From Fictibacillus sp. b24 (GTDB lineage Bacteria > Bacillota > Bacilli > Bacillales > Fictibacillaceae): DNA of 64,000 nt. Of this stretch, positions 39,647-50,896 are shown one piece after another. Location: contig NZ_JAUCES010000005.1 of the NCBI RefSeq assembly GCF_030348825.1, forward strand, positions 1 through 64,000. Direction: 5' to 3'. The stretch's first letter is position 1; each line of letters opens with the position of its first letter. The translations under genes and the position numbers were made by a program. The notes beneath the pieces were generated by a model. That model had not been told where the DNA came from and made no database searches. It saw only the letters and a list, made by a program, of their open reading frames with translations.

Positions 39647-40510
39647 TCATTCCCCTAATAAACGAACCGCATAAACTTCGTGGCAGAAACCTCTTAATCC
39701 GTTATAAACTCTTTGAAGCCGTGACTCGTGTTGAAAAAGACCAAAAACGGTAGGTCCGCTTCCGCTCATTAATACGGCATCTGCTCCAAGTCTCATCATC
39801 TGTTCTTTAATGTGTTTTACTTCTGGATACATCTTTAACGTAACAGATTCTAAAACATTTCCGAGAAGATTACAGATTTGATCGTAATCTTTCTCTTCAA
39901 TCGCCTTGACCATACCTTCAACATCAGGATGTTGTAGTCCTTGAAGTTTTAAATTACGGTACACTTCTCCGGTAGAAACTCCGATCGGGGGCTTAGCTAA
40001 AAGCACCCAGCAAGGAGGAGGAGATGAGATGTGGTGAATTTTCTCTCCTCTGCCCGTCGCCAATGCGGTTCCTCCATACACACAAAAAGAAACATCTGAG
40101 CCTATTTTCGCGCCGAGTTCAGCTAGCTCATCAAGTGACAGACCTAACCCCCAAAGCTCATTGAGTCCTTTAAGAGTTGCGGCTGCATCACTGCTTCCTC
40201 CAGCCAAGCCCGCTGCAACAGGTATGTGCTTAGAAATATGTATATAGACACCCTTTTTTATGTTAAATATTTTCTTTAACAGCAGAGCTGCTTGAAAGGC
40301 TAGATTGCGCTCATCAAGAGGGACAAATCCGCCTGAACTTTCAATTTTGATTTCGTCTGTCTCTAATAAAGTTAGTTCGATCCGGTCAGCTAGATCTACC
40401 GTAGTCATAACCATAGCCACTTCATGAAATCCATCTTCTCTTTTTCGCAACGCATCGAGAGAAAGATTAATTTTAGCTGGAGCTTTAATGGATACTTTAT
40501 TAATTGTCAT
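39647..40510 (-). CDS. ispE: 4-diphosphocytidyl-2-C-methyl-D-erythritol kinase
   Basis: GHMP kinase of the MEP isoprenoid pathway. The 287 residues contain [22 protein letters not shown] at the N-terminus and the ATP loop [20 protein letters not shown] (about 92-111), plus the C-terminal [10 protein letters not shown] motif. Two adjacent ATGs; the second (40510) has better spacing to AGGG. It lies between sspF and purR, as in B. subtilis. Confidence 0.95.
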   Translation of the reverse strand: MTINKVSIKAPAKINLSLDALRKREDGFHEVAMVMTTVDLADRIELTLLETDEIKIESSGGFVPLDERNLAFQAALLLKKIFNIKKGVYIHISKHIPVAAGLAGGSSDAAATLKGLNELWGLGLSLDELAELGAKIGSDVSFCVYGGTALATGRGEKIHHISSPPPCWVLLAKPPIGVSTGEVYRNLKLQGLQHPDVEGMVKAIEEKDYDQICNLLGNVLESVTLKMYPEVKHIKEQMMRLGADAVLMSGSGPTVFGLFQHESRLQRVYNGLRGFCHEVYAVRLLGE

Positions 40511-40608
40511 CATTATCCCTGCCTACCATCTTGCACAATTTTGATATTTTTAATAGTAACACAGTATGAGGAATGAAATATAGAAAAAATCAATCTATAG
40601 ATATAGAG

Positions 40609-40640
40609 GAAAACCGGAGACACTAGGGCCTCCGGTTGTT
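40609..40640 (-). terminator. sspF terminator
   Basis: AACCGGAG (40612-40619) and CTCCGGTT (40630-40637) are perfectly complementary; TT-rich sequence follows on the minus strand. Confidence 0.75.
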
Positions 40641-40651
40641 ATTACCGCATA

Positions 40652-40834
40652 TTATCTATTTTCATTGTTATAGCGCTGTCCAGCGATCTCTAATGCTCGT
40701 TTCACCATATTTCCTGCGTCTTTAGAACGGATACCGCCCCATCCTTCGCGTTGGACCGTATCATAAAACCCCAGCTCTTTTGCGATCTCTGTTTTTAAGC
40801 CTTCAGACATCATGCCGTTTTTTCTTCGTCCCAT
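40652..40834 (-). CDS. sspF: Small acid-soluble spore protein, alpha/beta-related (SspF)
   Basis: DNA-protecting spore protein of 60 residues. It carries the alpha/beta SASP-like core [18 protein letters not shown] and [19 protein letters not shown]. The ATG at 40834 lies eight bases after AAAGGGG; the longer in-frame start lacks support. The ribosome binding site is one arm of an 11-bp inverted repeat (40839-40887). Forespore expression is expected; I see a sigma-G-like GATACTA between the two arms but no good -35. Confidence 0.93.
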   Translation of the reverse strand: MGRRKNGMMSEGLKTEIAKELGFYDTVQREGWGGIRSKDAGNMVKRALEIAGQRYNNENR

Positions 40835-40838
40835 GATG

Positions 40839-40887
40839 AAAACCCCTTTCATATGCGATACATCATAGTATCTCCAAAAGGGGTTTT
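40839..40887 (-). promoter_or_regulatory. Inverted repeat that covers the sspF ribosome binding site
   Basis: 40839-40849 is perfectly complementary to 40877-40887 (11 bp, 27-base loop). One arm contains AAAGGGG, the sspF ribosome binding site. It may terminate veg transcripts or hide the site in read-through RNA. Confidence 0.55.
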
Positions 40888-40972
40888 ATCTTTCTCATTA
40901 ATGTGCTGATTATATGTATTTTTTGTTTTAGACCACAACCAGCAAGGTAAAAAAAATAGCAGTAAAGGTTTC

Positions 40973-41233
40973 TTACTGCCCGATTGCTGCTTGTGTATCT
41001 TCTAAGAATGTAAGTTCTACTGTTTCTGTGAGTACATCCGCGTAACTATAAGAAACACGTTCGAAAGCGTTGGTGTCCTGATCTAATTTGATAATAAAAA
41101 CTGCTGGGTATGTTTCTTCTAATGTGCCTAGTCGTTCGATTGTTTTACGTCGACCGCCATTTGCACGTAAAGAAAGTCTTCTACCCACGTTGGACTCTAA
41201 AGAGCGTCTAATGTCCACTATTGTTTTACCCAT
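40973..41233 (-). CDS. veg: Veg protein (biofilm/RNA-binding regulator family)
   Basis: An 86-residue DUF1021 protein with the conserved [25 protein letters not shown] and [20 protein letters not shown]. In B. subtilis Veg is highly expressed and stimulates biofilm genes through SinR. The ATG at 41233 follows GAGGTGGAG. Its promoter (41259-41288) has perfect -35 and -10 hexamers. Confidence 0.95.
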   Translation of the reverse strand: MGKTIVDIRRSLESNVGRRLSLRANGGRRKTIERLGTLEETYPAVFIIKLDQDTNAFERVSYSYADVLTETVELTFLEDTQAAIGQ

Positions 41234-41258
41234 TTTAGGCTCCACCTCACTTAGACAA

Positions 41259-41288
41259 ATTATAACACAAATCGTGTTTTTTTGTCAA
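41259..41288 (-). promoter_or_regulatory. Strong veg promoter (sigma-A)
   Basis: On the minus strand TTGACA (41283-41288), 18-bp spacer, TATAAT (41259-41264). Both hexamers are consensus. veg is known for a very strong vegetative promoter. Confidence 0.85.
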
Positions 41289-41501
41289 ATTAAAATTTTC
41301 ATTATAGCAAGCAAAGCATTTTCATGTCAATGACTAAATATCCTTTTTTTGCTTTTTTTAGTATGTCAATATACCTGGTGAATATGTATAAAATGAATAT
41401 TTTTTACAAATAATTCTTAAATTTATGCCCTTTTGATATGTTTTATTAATTTTTCAACATTTTAAAAGACGCTTTTCTAAAGGGGGTATCCAGCTGGTGG
41501 G

Positions 41502-41606
41502 ATCCTGAAATTCGTGCACTCAATCCAGAAGTTTTGGCTGTTTATCCTCGAGTTTTAACCTTCAATCCAAAAGTTTTGCGCTTTTATCCACGAGTCTACA
41601 ATCCTC
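41502..41606. repeat. 21-bp periodic array 5 (five units)
   Basis: ATCC begins at 41502, 41523, 41544, 41565 and 41586; AGTTTT follows three bases later in the three middle units. Exactly 21-bp steps. It lies between the yabG terminator and the veg promoter; 41300-41500 is A/T-rich without a gene. Confidence 0.9.
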
Positions 41607-41665
41607 GACATATTTCGCCATGTTATGTGTATCATCCTACTCAAATACCTTTACATTCAAACAAT

Positions 41666-41693
41666 AAAAAAACTCCGAATTCCGGAGTTTTAC
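41666..41693 (-). terminator. yabG terminator
   Basis: AAAACTCCG (41669-41677) and CGGAGTTTT (41683-41691) form a perfect stem, followed by T-rich sequence on the minus strand. Confidence 0.85.
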
Positions 41694-41697
41694 GTTT

Positions 41698-42564
41698 CTA
41701 TGGCTTTGATTTAATCGGCATTCCTGTTCTTAGGAACCCTCTAGTCTCTACACCGCCTAATCCCTCTTTACCAGTAAGTGTGTTGCGTAAAACATCCATT
41801 ACGTTCACGCGATCCATAAAGGATGTCAGACTGATTTTTGAAACGATATAGACGGGGTCTAAGGCATGTATATTAATTCGAGCAGGTGAGCTCGCGAAAT
41901 TTGAACCTACTTTTATTAACGATTCAAAATGCGATTGGCAGGCTCCTGCAAAGATCATTAAATGGTCAAGGTGTGTATATTTCCTTCTCACCTCTCGTAC
42001 CGTTCTAATGAAATATTTTGTATGCCGATATGCATTCACATCAGAAACATCGCCTTTTGATTTCATATAGGCGTCATGCCCCGTTATGACGAGTATGTCT
42101 GGTCTGATTTCATCAACTAATGCCGGTACTTTTTCTGGCATTTCCGATTCCTTCATATGAATGCCGTACACGGGTACTCCAAGCTTTTTGTATAACTCCA
42201 GACATTTATTTAAATATAACGGGTCTCCGTCGATATGAAGCACTCTTCCTGGCAGCTCAAAATAAGACTGATCGTATTGATAGCCGTTTGTCGATAGATA
42301 CTCTCTTTTTTGCCGCAGCAAATAATAATCTTGTCTGAATAATTTTAAGGATGACTCTTCTTTTTCTTTTTCAACTTGCCTATGTTCAGACATATGTTTG
42401 TCATCAACAACGAATAAGTCATCAACTGGTGCATCTGCCCATAGCCTGAGCTCTTCTCCAGCAAGTTCAGCAATAGTACGATCTTCACTAAACCCTATTA
42501 CTCGAAAAAGAAGATCCCGCTTGTAAGAGTTTCTGCTTACAATTGATCCAATCTCTAGTTTCAT
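41698..42564 (-). CDS. yabG: Sporulation-specific protease YabG
   Basis: Mother-cell cysteine protease that processes spore coat proteins late in sporulation. The 288 residues match the YabG family: KLEIGSIVSRNSYKRDLLFRV at the start, the LVITGHDAY motif near 155 and MIFAGACQSHFESL with the conserved cysteine near 204. The ribosome binding site GGGGGAG is inside a 7-bp inverted repeat. It lies between ksgA and veg. A sigma-K promoter is expected; only a loose CATACTCTTA is visible. Confidence 0.95.
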   Translation of the reverse strand: MKLEIGSIVSRNSYKRDLLFRVIGFSEDRTIAELAGEELRLWADAPVDDLFVVDDKHMSEHRQVEKEKEESSLKLFRQDYYLLRQKREYLSTNGYQYDQSYFELPGRVLHIDGDPLYLNKCLELYKKLGVPVYGIHMKESEMPEKVPALVDEIRPDILVITGHDAYMKSKGDVSDVNAYRHTKYFIRTVREVRRKYTHLDHLMIFAGACQSHFESLIKVGSNFASSPARINIHALDPVYIVSKISLTSFMDRVNVMDVLRNTLTGKEGLGGVETRGFLRTGMPIKSKP

Positions 42565-42565
42565 T

Positions 42566-42587
42566 TTACTCCCCCTATTTGGAGTAA
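42566..42587 (-). promoter_or_regulatory. Inverted repeat that covers the yabG ribosome binding site
   Basis: TTACTCC (42566-42572) and GGAGTAA (42581-42587) are perfectly complementary; on the minus strand the second arm is GGAGTAA of the yabG ribosome binding site. Confidence 0.55.
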
Positions 42588-42651
42588 TAAGCTCCTTAGC
42601 TCACATTATTCCTTTTATAAGAGTATGTGGAAACCGGGGGAAAAATGAGGT

Positions 42652-43533
<882 letters not shown>

Positions 43534-44097
43534 CTATTCCTCCTCATTGCTATAAAGCGCCTTTAGGGCCTGTTCAAATTCTTCTGGTGTAACTCTGAAC
43601 ATATTTAGACGTTTATGTAATTGCTTGGCGTTCATATATCCTATGCGCAGCTCTCTTCCAATCACTTCGCGTCTATGTTTTGAATCCGGGCCGCCCGTTA
43701 GACCAGCAGCTATTAGGTCTTCCCATAAAATGCTCTCGTTTTCAGTCTCTGCCATTTCTTCTCGAACATGCTCAAGCGCTTCAACAATCGCCTCTCTTGA
43801 AGCGTGCTCGACTCCAACACCTTTGTCACCTTTAGCGAGTGCATCAGCCTTCGCTAGATAGGCATGCTTACAGCCAGGGACATGCTCTGAAATGATTTCT
43901 CGAATTCTTTTTCCTGGGAAGTCTGGGTCTGTGAAAACGATTATTCCTCTTGTCTCGTGGGCTCTTTTTATACGATTCAATGTATCTATACTAATTTCTG
44001 AACCATTTGTTTCTATTGTATCTGCTAAAACAGATCGTTTGATGGCAAGCGTATCGCTCTTTCCTTCAACAACAATTATTTCTTTTATTTTTTTCAT
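43534..44097 (-). CDS. rnmV: Ribonuclease M5
   Basis: Toprim-family nuclease that matures 5S rRNA. The 187 residues begin with the Toprim motif KEIIVVEGKSDT (glutamate near 11), with FTDPDFPGKRIR (DxD, about 56-67) downstream and a DUF4093 C-terminus. The ATG at 44097 lies five bases after GGAGG; the in-frame TTG at 44109 is part of that site. Paired with ksgA. Confidence 0.95.
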   Translation of the reverse strand: MKKIKEIIVVEGKSDTLAIKRSVLADTIETNGSEISIDTLNRIKRAHETRGIIVFTDPDFPGKRIREIISEHVPGCKHAYLAKADALAKGDKGVGVEHASREAIVEALEHVREEMAETENESILWEDLIAAGLTGGPDSKHRREVIGRELRIGYMNAKQLHKRLNMFRVTPEEFEQALKALYSNEEE

Positions 44098-44281
44098 GAT
44101 TTCCTCCAAAACGGTGAAACCTTTTTAGGCATTGCAACGTCTAATTATTTGAACGAAAAAAACATCTTTTACTAGTATACCCCAGGCGTCAAGAAAGTCT
44201 AGGTTTACAAAGTAATGCCCAGTATATCGGGTACTTCTTTTATGCTCTTTTCTGAAAGATTGTTTAAAATGACGCGCAAAT

Positions 44282-44313
44282 AAAAAAGCACAGGGATTTT
44301 TCCCCATGCTTTC
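44282..44313 (-). terminator. yabE terminator
   Basis: 44285-44296 pairs with 44301-44312 with few mismatches; T-run on the minus strand. Confidence 0.8.
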
Positions 44314-44317
44314 AAAA

Positions 44318-45538
44318 TTAATTAATGATACGAATTTTAACTGATTTTCTTCCCCAAGACTCTGCACGTGATTGTGAAGCAAAGAATACGTCAATCTTGT
44401 TACCCTTGATCGCCCCTCCAGTATCTGAAGCAATAGCATAACCATATCCTTCAACATATACTTTCGAACCAAGCGGAATCACATTAGGGTCGACTGCGAT
44501 AACTTTCGCATTCGGGTTAGTTTTCAGGTTGAATCCAGTAGCTGTAATACCAGAACATCCTGCACAGTTAGCAGTGTAAGCAGTACTTGTAACCGTAATT
44601 TCTCTTCCGCCTGAACTGCTTGCTGAAGGTGATTTACTACGAGATACAACTGGCTGAGGTTTTGGAGCTGGTGGTGCCTTTGTCCCAACAGCAACAATTT
44701 TGTCAGAGCTATCTGTTAACGTTTTTTCGCTGATCAGTTTTCTGGAAACCTCTTTACCGTTTTCCACAACAACCTCAAAGCGTTTTTCAAGTTTGCCTTT
44801 TTTGCCTTCTTGCACAACACGCTCTTTGCCTTTTGTTAGACCACTGTCTTTGCGGTTAACAACAGCAAACGGTGTTTCTTCTTCCACTACATCGGTGACC
44901 TTTTCTACTCGGATGACTTCAACCTGCGTTTTGCCAGAAATTTTAGCTGTTTTAGCAGGTGTTACTCGATCAATTTCACCTAATGATACCTTTTGTTGTT
45001 TCAAAAGGTCAGCGACGGTAGTCGAAGTGGTCCAAACTTGCTGAGCTTTTCCGCCCACAACAAGCTTAACCGGGAATGCTGATTCAATTTGGATCTTCCC
45101 TTGATCCTTTATGTCAGCAGTGAGATTTGGCTTGATAGAATCATGCTCATTAAGCGTTAGCTGCTGTTCCTTCACGAATTGTTCAACAGTCTTTGCTGTC
45201 GTCCAAATCGTTTTATCCTTGCCATTAACGGTAAGGCTAACTTGCTTCGCTTCTGTATAATCAACCTTCATGTTATCTGTAACCTTGGCATTAAGACCTG
45301 GTTTTACTAAATCATGCTGGTTAGGTTTTATGTTTTGTTCGCTTAAAAATTCTCTAACCGTATTGGCATGTGTCTTCACTTCCGTTTTCTTTCCGTCTTT
45401 CATAAGCGTTACTTCAGCTTTCGTAGTTTCATAACCTACGAATCCGGTAGTTACCGCTAAAACGAGAAGAGCAACGATCGAAAGATAAACTTTCTTTCTT
45501 GTGATACTTGAGAATAAAGCTGTAATATTCCTATACAT
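44318..45538 (-). CDS. yabE: RpfB/YabE-like cell wall protein with 3D domain
   Basis: Exported protein predicted to act on peptidoglycan. The 406 residues contain a membrane anchor/signal segment (about 16-36), three DUF348 repeats (about 40-210), a G5 domain (about 215-290), a Ser/Pro linker, and a C-terminal 3D domain with the three aspartates (VDPNVIPLG, ASDTGGAI, NKIDVFF; about 345-400). It is a likely muralytic Rpf/Sps-type enzyme. The start has GGGGAGG. B. subtilis yabE is countered by an ECF-sigma-dependent antisense RNA. Confidence 0.92.
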   Translation of the reverse strand: MYRNITALFSSITRKKVYLSIVALLVLAVTTGFVGYETTKAEVTLMKDGKKTEVKTHANTVREFLSEQNIKPNQHDLVKPGLNAKVTDNMKVDYTEAKQVSLTVNGKDKTIWTTAKTVEQFVKEQQLTLNEHDSIKPNLTADIKDQGKIQIESAFPVKLVVGGKAQQVWTTSTTVADLLKQQKVSLGEIDRVTPAKTAKISGKTQVEVIRVEKVTDVVEEETPFAVVNRKDSGLTKGKERVVQEGKKGKLEKRFEVVVENGKEVSRKLISEKTLTDSSDKIVAVGTKAPPAPKPQPVVSRSKSPSASSSGGREITVTSTAYTANCAGCSGITATGFNLKTNPNAKVIAVDPNVIPLGSKVYVEGYGYAIASDTGGAIKGNKIDVFFASQSRAESWGRKSVKIRIIN

Positions 45539-45669
45539 TCAATTTCCTCCCCTACAAGGACTGCATTATAAATATCTTTTTTCTCTCTGTCAAATCACCC
45601 TCCTTTTCGTCCTGAATTGACCCAAGGCAATTATGAACGGAAAAGAAGGAAAAAGGGAAGAAAAACCGT

Positions 45670-45697
45670 TTGACAAATTTCCTGTCCCTTTTGTCAA
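45670..45697. promoter_or_regulatory. Palindrome upstream of yabE
   Basis: TTGACAAA (45670-45677) and TTTGTCAA (45690-45697) form a perfect inverted repeat with a 12-bp spacer, about 130 bp before yabE. It may be an operator; neither arm has a good -10 in phase. Confidence 0.4.
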
Positions 45698-45753
45698 TTC
45701 TTGAAAGATTAACGCGATATTTCTTATGCTTTGCTAGTTTCCGACAACATCCC

Positions 45754-46521
45754 CTATTTAGAAATGTTAAAAATTTGAAACGCGTTGTCGGAAGTTTTCT
45801 TTATGATGTCTTCAAGCGGAAGATCTTTTAGTTCAGAAAGTGTTTCAGCGACATACTTTACATAAGATGGTTCATTTCTTTTTCCTCTTAATGGATGAGG
45901 ACTTAGATAAGGACAATCCGTTTCAATTAAAAGCCGGTCCATCGGAATCTCTGTAGCAACTTCCTTTACCTTCTTTGCATTCTTGAACGTTACTGGTCCA
46001 CCAAAACTTATGTAGAAATTCATATCCATGCATTGACGGGCAACTTCGATGCTTCCGCTGTAGCAGTGCATGATACCGCCAACCTCATGGGCTTCTTCCT
46101 CTTTCAATATGTCAACTACATCTTGCGTTGCTTCACGATTATGGATCACAATCGGAAGCTTCACCTTTTTGGCGAGTCGAATTTGGCGTCTGAATACCTC
46201 TTTTTGAACATCTGCAGGCGACTTGTCCCAATGGTAATCTAATCCCATCTCGCCAAGAGCGACAACTTTTGGGTGCGCTGCAAGTTCTTCGATCCAAGCC
46301 AAATCTTCGTCTGTCATATCAATCGCGTCTACGGGATGCCAGCCTACGCAAGCATAAATAAAGTCGTATTCTTCAGCAAGTTGCATCGCACCTTTTATGG
46401 TTTCGCGGTCAAAGCCGACAACCACAATATGTGTTACGCCTTCATCTAACGCCCGTTGAATAACCGCCTCGCGATCCTCTTCAAACTGTGTTGCATTTAA
46501 ATGTGCGTGTGTATCAAACAT
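45754..46521 (-). CDS. yabD: TatD-family metal-dependent hydrolase (YabD)
   Basis: A 255-residue amidohydrolase-fold protein of the TatD DNase family. The metal ligands are in FDTHAHL (residues 2-8), with LGEMGLDYHWD near 90 and LLIETDCPYLSPHPLRGKRNEP near 200. Nuclease activity is inferred from the family. The ATG at 46521 follows AAAGGA; the longer in-frame start has no site. It is between metS and yabE, as in B. subtilis. Confidence 0.93.
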   Translation of the reverse strand: MFDTHAHLNATQFEEDREAVIQRALDEGVTHIVVVGFDRETIKGAMQLAEEYDFIYACVGWHPVDAIDMTDEDLAWIEELAAHPKVVALGEMGLDYHWDKSPADVQKEVFRRQIRLAKKVKLPIVIHNREATQDVVDILKEEEAHEVGGIMHCYSGSIEVARQCMDMNFYISFGGPVTFKNAKKVKEVATEIPMDRLLIETDCPYLSPHPLRGKRNEPSYVKYVAETLSELKDLPLEDIIKKTSDNAFQIFNISK

Positions 46522-46672
46522 AGTGTACAATCCTTTCAACTTTACAAATCTTATCACATTTTCCATTCATTCGGGTAACAGTAGCATTACAAGTTAGTTA
46601 CATCGTGGGTATTAAGTCCTATTTTTCGCGGTAAAAATCGTGTTTATTCACTATCTTCCGCCTTAAAAAAGC

Positions 46673-46703
46673 AAAAAGCAGGGATAAACTCCCCGCTTTT
46701 TGT
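46673..46703 (-). terminator. metS terminator
   Basis: AAAAAGCAGGG (46673-46683) and CCCCGCTTTTT (46692-46702) form a stem with one mismatch and a T-rich end on the minus strand. Confidence 0.83.
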
Positions 46704-46705
46704 TG

Positions 46706-48694
<1,989 letters not shown>

Positions 48695-48710
48695 TTATAG
48701 TAAAGAAAAC

Positions 48711-48737
48711 TTGGCTGACGCCAATCTTTCGCGTCAG
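48711..48737 (-). promoter_or_regulatory. Stem-loop in the metS leader
   Basis: GGCTGACGC and GCGTCAGCC are perfect 9-bp arms around an 9-base loop, 45-70 bp before the metS start. There is no T-run, so it is not a simple terminator. Confidence 0.6.
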
Positions 48738-48821
48738 CCTTAGTTGCGCTTATACTATTAACCTAAACTTGTGCCACTTCGAAAAACATCGTGCTAACAA
48801 GTTATACTTTCTAATAGTGGA

Positions 48822-48856
48822 AAAAAAGCCCCTCGATTTAGGGACCATTTTTTCTT
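48822..48856 (-). terminator. Terminator-like hairpin upstream of metS
   Basis: On the minus strand GTCCCT and AGGGGC form a 6-bp stem (with a wobble) followed by seven T. It is 155 bp before metS and about 140 bp after a strong minus-strand promoter; no gene ends here. Confidence 0.65.
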
Positions 48857-49001
48857 TACATTTAGGAAAAAAATTACTTTAACGGAAAATGTATCTTTTT
48901 ACAAAAACTATAAAAAACTGTTTGCATTAGGACATAAAAGTAAAAAAGTAAGCGAAAGATTTCTATGTAAATACTTTCATTATTCTCTTTTCTTCCTTCA
49001 A

Positions 49002-49031
49002 AATATACCTAAAGCATAGAAAGTGTGTCAA
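49002..49031 (-). promoter_or_regulatory. Minus-strand promoter in the abrB-metS gap (sigma-A)
   Basis: On the minus strand TTGACA (49026-49031), 18-bp spacer, TATATT (49002-49007). A transcript would run toward metS and meet the terminator at 48822-48856. Confidence 0.65.
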
Positions 49032-49090
49032 GGCATAGAAGCCAATGGTCGGAAAGGGAAATTTTGATAGTATTTTTTCGTTGTTAGTTT

Positions 49091-49107
49091 TGTCGAAATT
49101 TGACGTT
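49091..49107. promoter_or_regulatory. Second pair of Spo0A-box-like sequences upstream of abrB
   Basis: TGTCGAA (49091-49097) followed by TGACGTT (49101-49107), the same arrangement as the pair at 49322-49338 but 231 bp upstream. Confidence 0.45.
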
Positions 49108-49277
49108 TTATTTTATCGGCATTTCCAGTTAATTTTTTTCATCTTTTACACATTCTTGAATTTTTTATGACAATATATGAATATATCTTCCAATTAAGGG
49201 TTTTGGAAGTATTATAATATGGGTATAGTCTAGTAAATTCATTGGTAAAAGTTGAAAAAATGTTTAAGTCAAAACTA

Positions 49278-49306
49278 TTGACGACAATTGGAAATCTTGG
49301 TAAGAT
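49278..49306 (+). promoter_or_regulatory. abrB promoter (sigma-A)
   Basis: TTGACG (49278-49283), 17-bp spacer, TAAGAT (49301-49306), about 80 bp before the abrB start and directly before the Spo0A boxes. Confidence 0.72.
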
Positions 49307-49321
49307 GTTCTCGTAGGATTT

Positions 49322-49338
49322 TGTCGAATTCTGACGAT
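49322..49338 (+). promoter_or_regulatory. Spo0A boxes repressing abrB
   Basis: TGTCGAA (49322-49328), a perfect Spo0A box, and TGACGAT (49332-49338) ten bases on. B. subtilis abrB has the same tandem pair just downstream of the start point, through which Spo0A~P represses abrB. Confidence 0.8.
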
Positions 49339-49388
49339 TTAAATAGATAGGGAAATCTTTTTATATATCTGGGAGGAGAGATTTTATT

Positions 49389-49673
49389 ATGAAATCTACA
49401 GGAATTGTACGTAAGGTGGACGAACTAGGACGTGTCGTTATTCCGATCGAATTGCGCCGTACTTTAGGAATTGCAGAGAAAGACGCTTTAGAAATTTACG
49501 TTGATGATGACCGCATCATCCTTAAGAAATACAAGCCGAACATGACTTGTGCAGTAACTGGGGAAGTTTCTGATGACAACTACACTGTTGCTGGCGGAAA
49601 GATCATCCTTAGCCGTGAAGGTGCTAAAGAAGTAATGGATGAGCTTCAAAAGCAATTACAAACATCAAAATAA
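49389..49673 (+). CDS. abrB: Transition-state regulator AbrB
   Basis: DNA-binding repressor of post-exponential genes such as spoVG. The 94 residues have the swapped-hairpin N-terminal domain (MKSTGIVRKVDELGRVVIPI) and the conserved cysteine in PNMTCAVTGE (near 54). The ATG follows GGGAGGAGAG. It is the only protein gene on the plus strand here, divergent from metS and convergent with rsmI, as in B. subtilis. Two pairs of Spo0A boxes lie upstream. Confidence 0.97.
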   Translation: MKSTGIVRKVDELGRVVIPIELRRTLGIAEKDALEIYVDDDRIILKKYKPNMTCAVTGEVSDDNYTVAGGKIILSREGAKEVMDELQKQLQTSK

Positions 49674-49684
49674 GCATAAAAAAC

Positions 49685-49715
49685 AAGAGCCTTCGATTTA
49701 GAAGGCTCTTTTCCT
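49685..49715 (+). terminator. abrB terminator
   Basis: AAGAGCCTTC (49685-49694) and GAAGGCTCTT (49701-49710) are perfectly complementary and followed by TTCCTTT on the plus strand. Confidence 0.85.
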
Positions 49716-49762
49716 TTGTCTACGTATTATCTTCGTTGTGTTCTTCGGTGCTTTTGGAAGTG

Positions 49763-49891
49763 GTTGATTTCCGTTTCAGGTGCTCGCTTTCCGCGGGGCA
49801 GGCGGTGAGCCACATTCATAACGTTTCACTTTTAAGTGTCTCACCTGCCCGCCTGTCCCGCAGGAGTCTCGCACCTTGCACTCCAATCAAC
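49763..49891 (-). repeat. 128-bp palindromic intergenic element, copy I
   Basis: Reverse-oriented, well-conserved copy between the convergent genes abrB and rsmI. The ends GTTGATT/AATCAAC are perfect. Confidence 0.92.
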
Positions 49892-50011
49892 TATTCAATG
49901 AAGAAGTAAAAGATTTAAAATAACAATCCTAAAAAAGATTAATGATTTTTAAGCTGTAATTAATGATTGTAAGACCTGCTTCTTATGACTTTCTGCTAGG
50001 GGGCTTATAAC

Positions 50012-50896
50012 TTATAACCCGTGATACTCCTGATAGACTTCCCGTTTTGGTACGTTTCGGTCTACTGCCGCTAATTTTATTGCTTCTTTTGGTTTTTCGC
50101 CTTTTTCTACGTAATGTTCTACGTGATCTTTTACTGATAAAGGTTCCCACCATTGTTCTTGCTCTTCTGCTTCAAATTCTTTATTTCCGCTGCCTTCTAC
50201 TACTAAACAGAACTCACCTCGAATTTCTGTATCTCCTTGGCTGAAGAACTCAGATACTTCTTGTAAGGTTCCGCGAGTTATTTCTTCATATTTTTTTGTA
50301 AGTTCTCGAACGACTGCAATGTTTCGGTTTTCTAAAACTGCGCTCATCGCTTGAAGTGTTTCTTTTAAGCGATGTGGAGCTTCGTAAAACAAAAGGGTGG
50401 AAGGAAATCGTTTTAAGTTTTCTAGCTCTGCCTTCTTTTCCTTTTTCCCTCTTGGCAGGAAACCATAGAAGGTAAAAAGCTCTGTATTTAGTCCTGATGC
50501 AACAAGTGCAGGAAGTGCTGCATTTGCTCCTGGAAGCGGAATAACGGCAATCTTTTCTTCTACGCATTGAACAACGAGCTCGTAGCCTGGATCAGAAACA
50601 CCTGGCATTCCTGCATCTGTCACGAGTGCAATTTGTTTACCGTCTTTTAACTCTTCTAAAAGCTTTTTGCCGCTTTGCTGTTTATTGTGATCGTGATAGC
50701 TCGTTAAAGGAGTGTTGATCTCAAAGTGGTTGCACAGTTTTTTTGTTTGTCTTGTATCTTCTGCTGCAATGAGATCCGATTCTTTTAAGATACGAATCGC
50801 CCGGTAAGTCATATCTTCTAAATTACCGATCGGTGTTGGAACCAAGTACAGCATGCCGCCATCGTTATCATTTCCGTAGCTCTTTTGCTGCCACAT
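50012..50896 (-). CDS. rsmI: 16S rRNA (cytidine-2'-O)-methyltransferase RsmI (YabC)
   Basis: SAM-dependent enzyme that 2'-O-methylates C1402 of 16S rRNA. The 294-residue tetrapyrrole-methylase-fold protein has LYLVPTPIGNLEDMTYRAIR (about 16-35), AAEDTRQTKKL and VTDAGMPGVSDPGYELV (about 92-108). The ATG at 50896 follows GAGGG; the in-frame GTG upstream lies too close to that site. It overlaps yazA by 29 bp. No clear terminator is visible downstream. Confidence 0.95.
   Translation of the reverse strand: MWQQKSYGNDNDGGMLYLVPTPIGNLEDMTYRAIRILKESDLIAAEDTRQTKKLCNHFEINTPLTSYHDHNKQQSGKKLLEELKDGKQIALVTDAGMPGVSDPGYELVVQCVEEKIAVIPLPGANAALPALVASGLNTELFTFYGFLPRGKKEKKAELENLKRFPSTLLFYEAPHRLKETLQAMSAVLENRNIAVVRELTKKYEEITRGTLQEVSEFFSQGDTEIRGEFCLVVEGSGNKEFEAEEQEQWWEPLSVKDHVEHYVEKGEKPKEAIKLAAVDRNVPKREVYQEYHGL

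Noticed and set aside
44240-44290. ECF-sigma promoter for an antisense RNA against yabE, as known in B. subtilis
   Set aside because: TGAAAG is visible on the plus strand but the -10 (CGCA/CGCG) does not match CGTC at the right spacing.
44125-44472. 115-codon minus-strand frame overlapping the 3' end of yabE
   Set aside because: Overlaps the yabE 3D domain and its terminator in another frame; no ribosome binding site.
49981-50011. Inverted repeat GGGCTTATAA/CTTATAACCC as an rsmI terminator
   Set aside because: Pairing is imperfect and there is no T-run on either strand.
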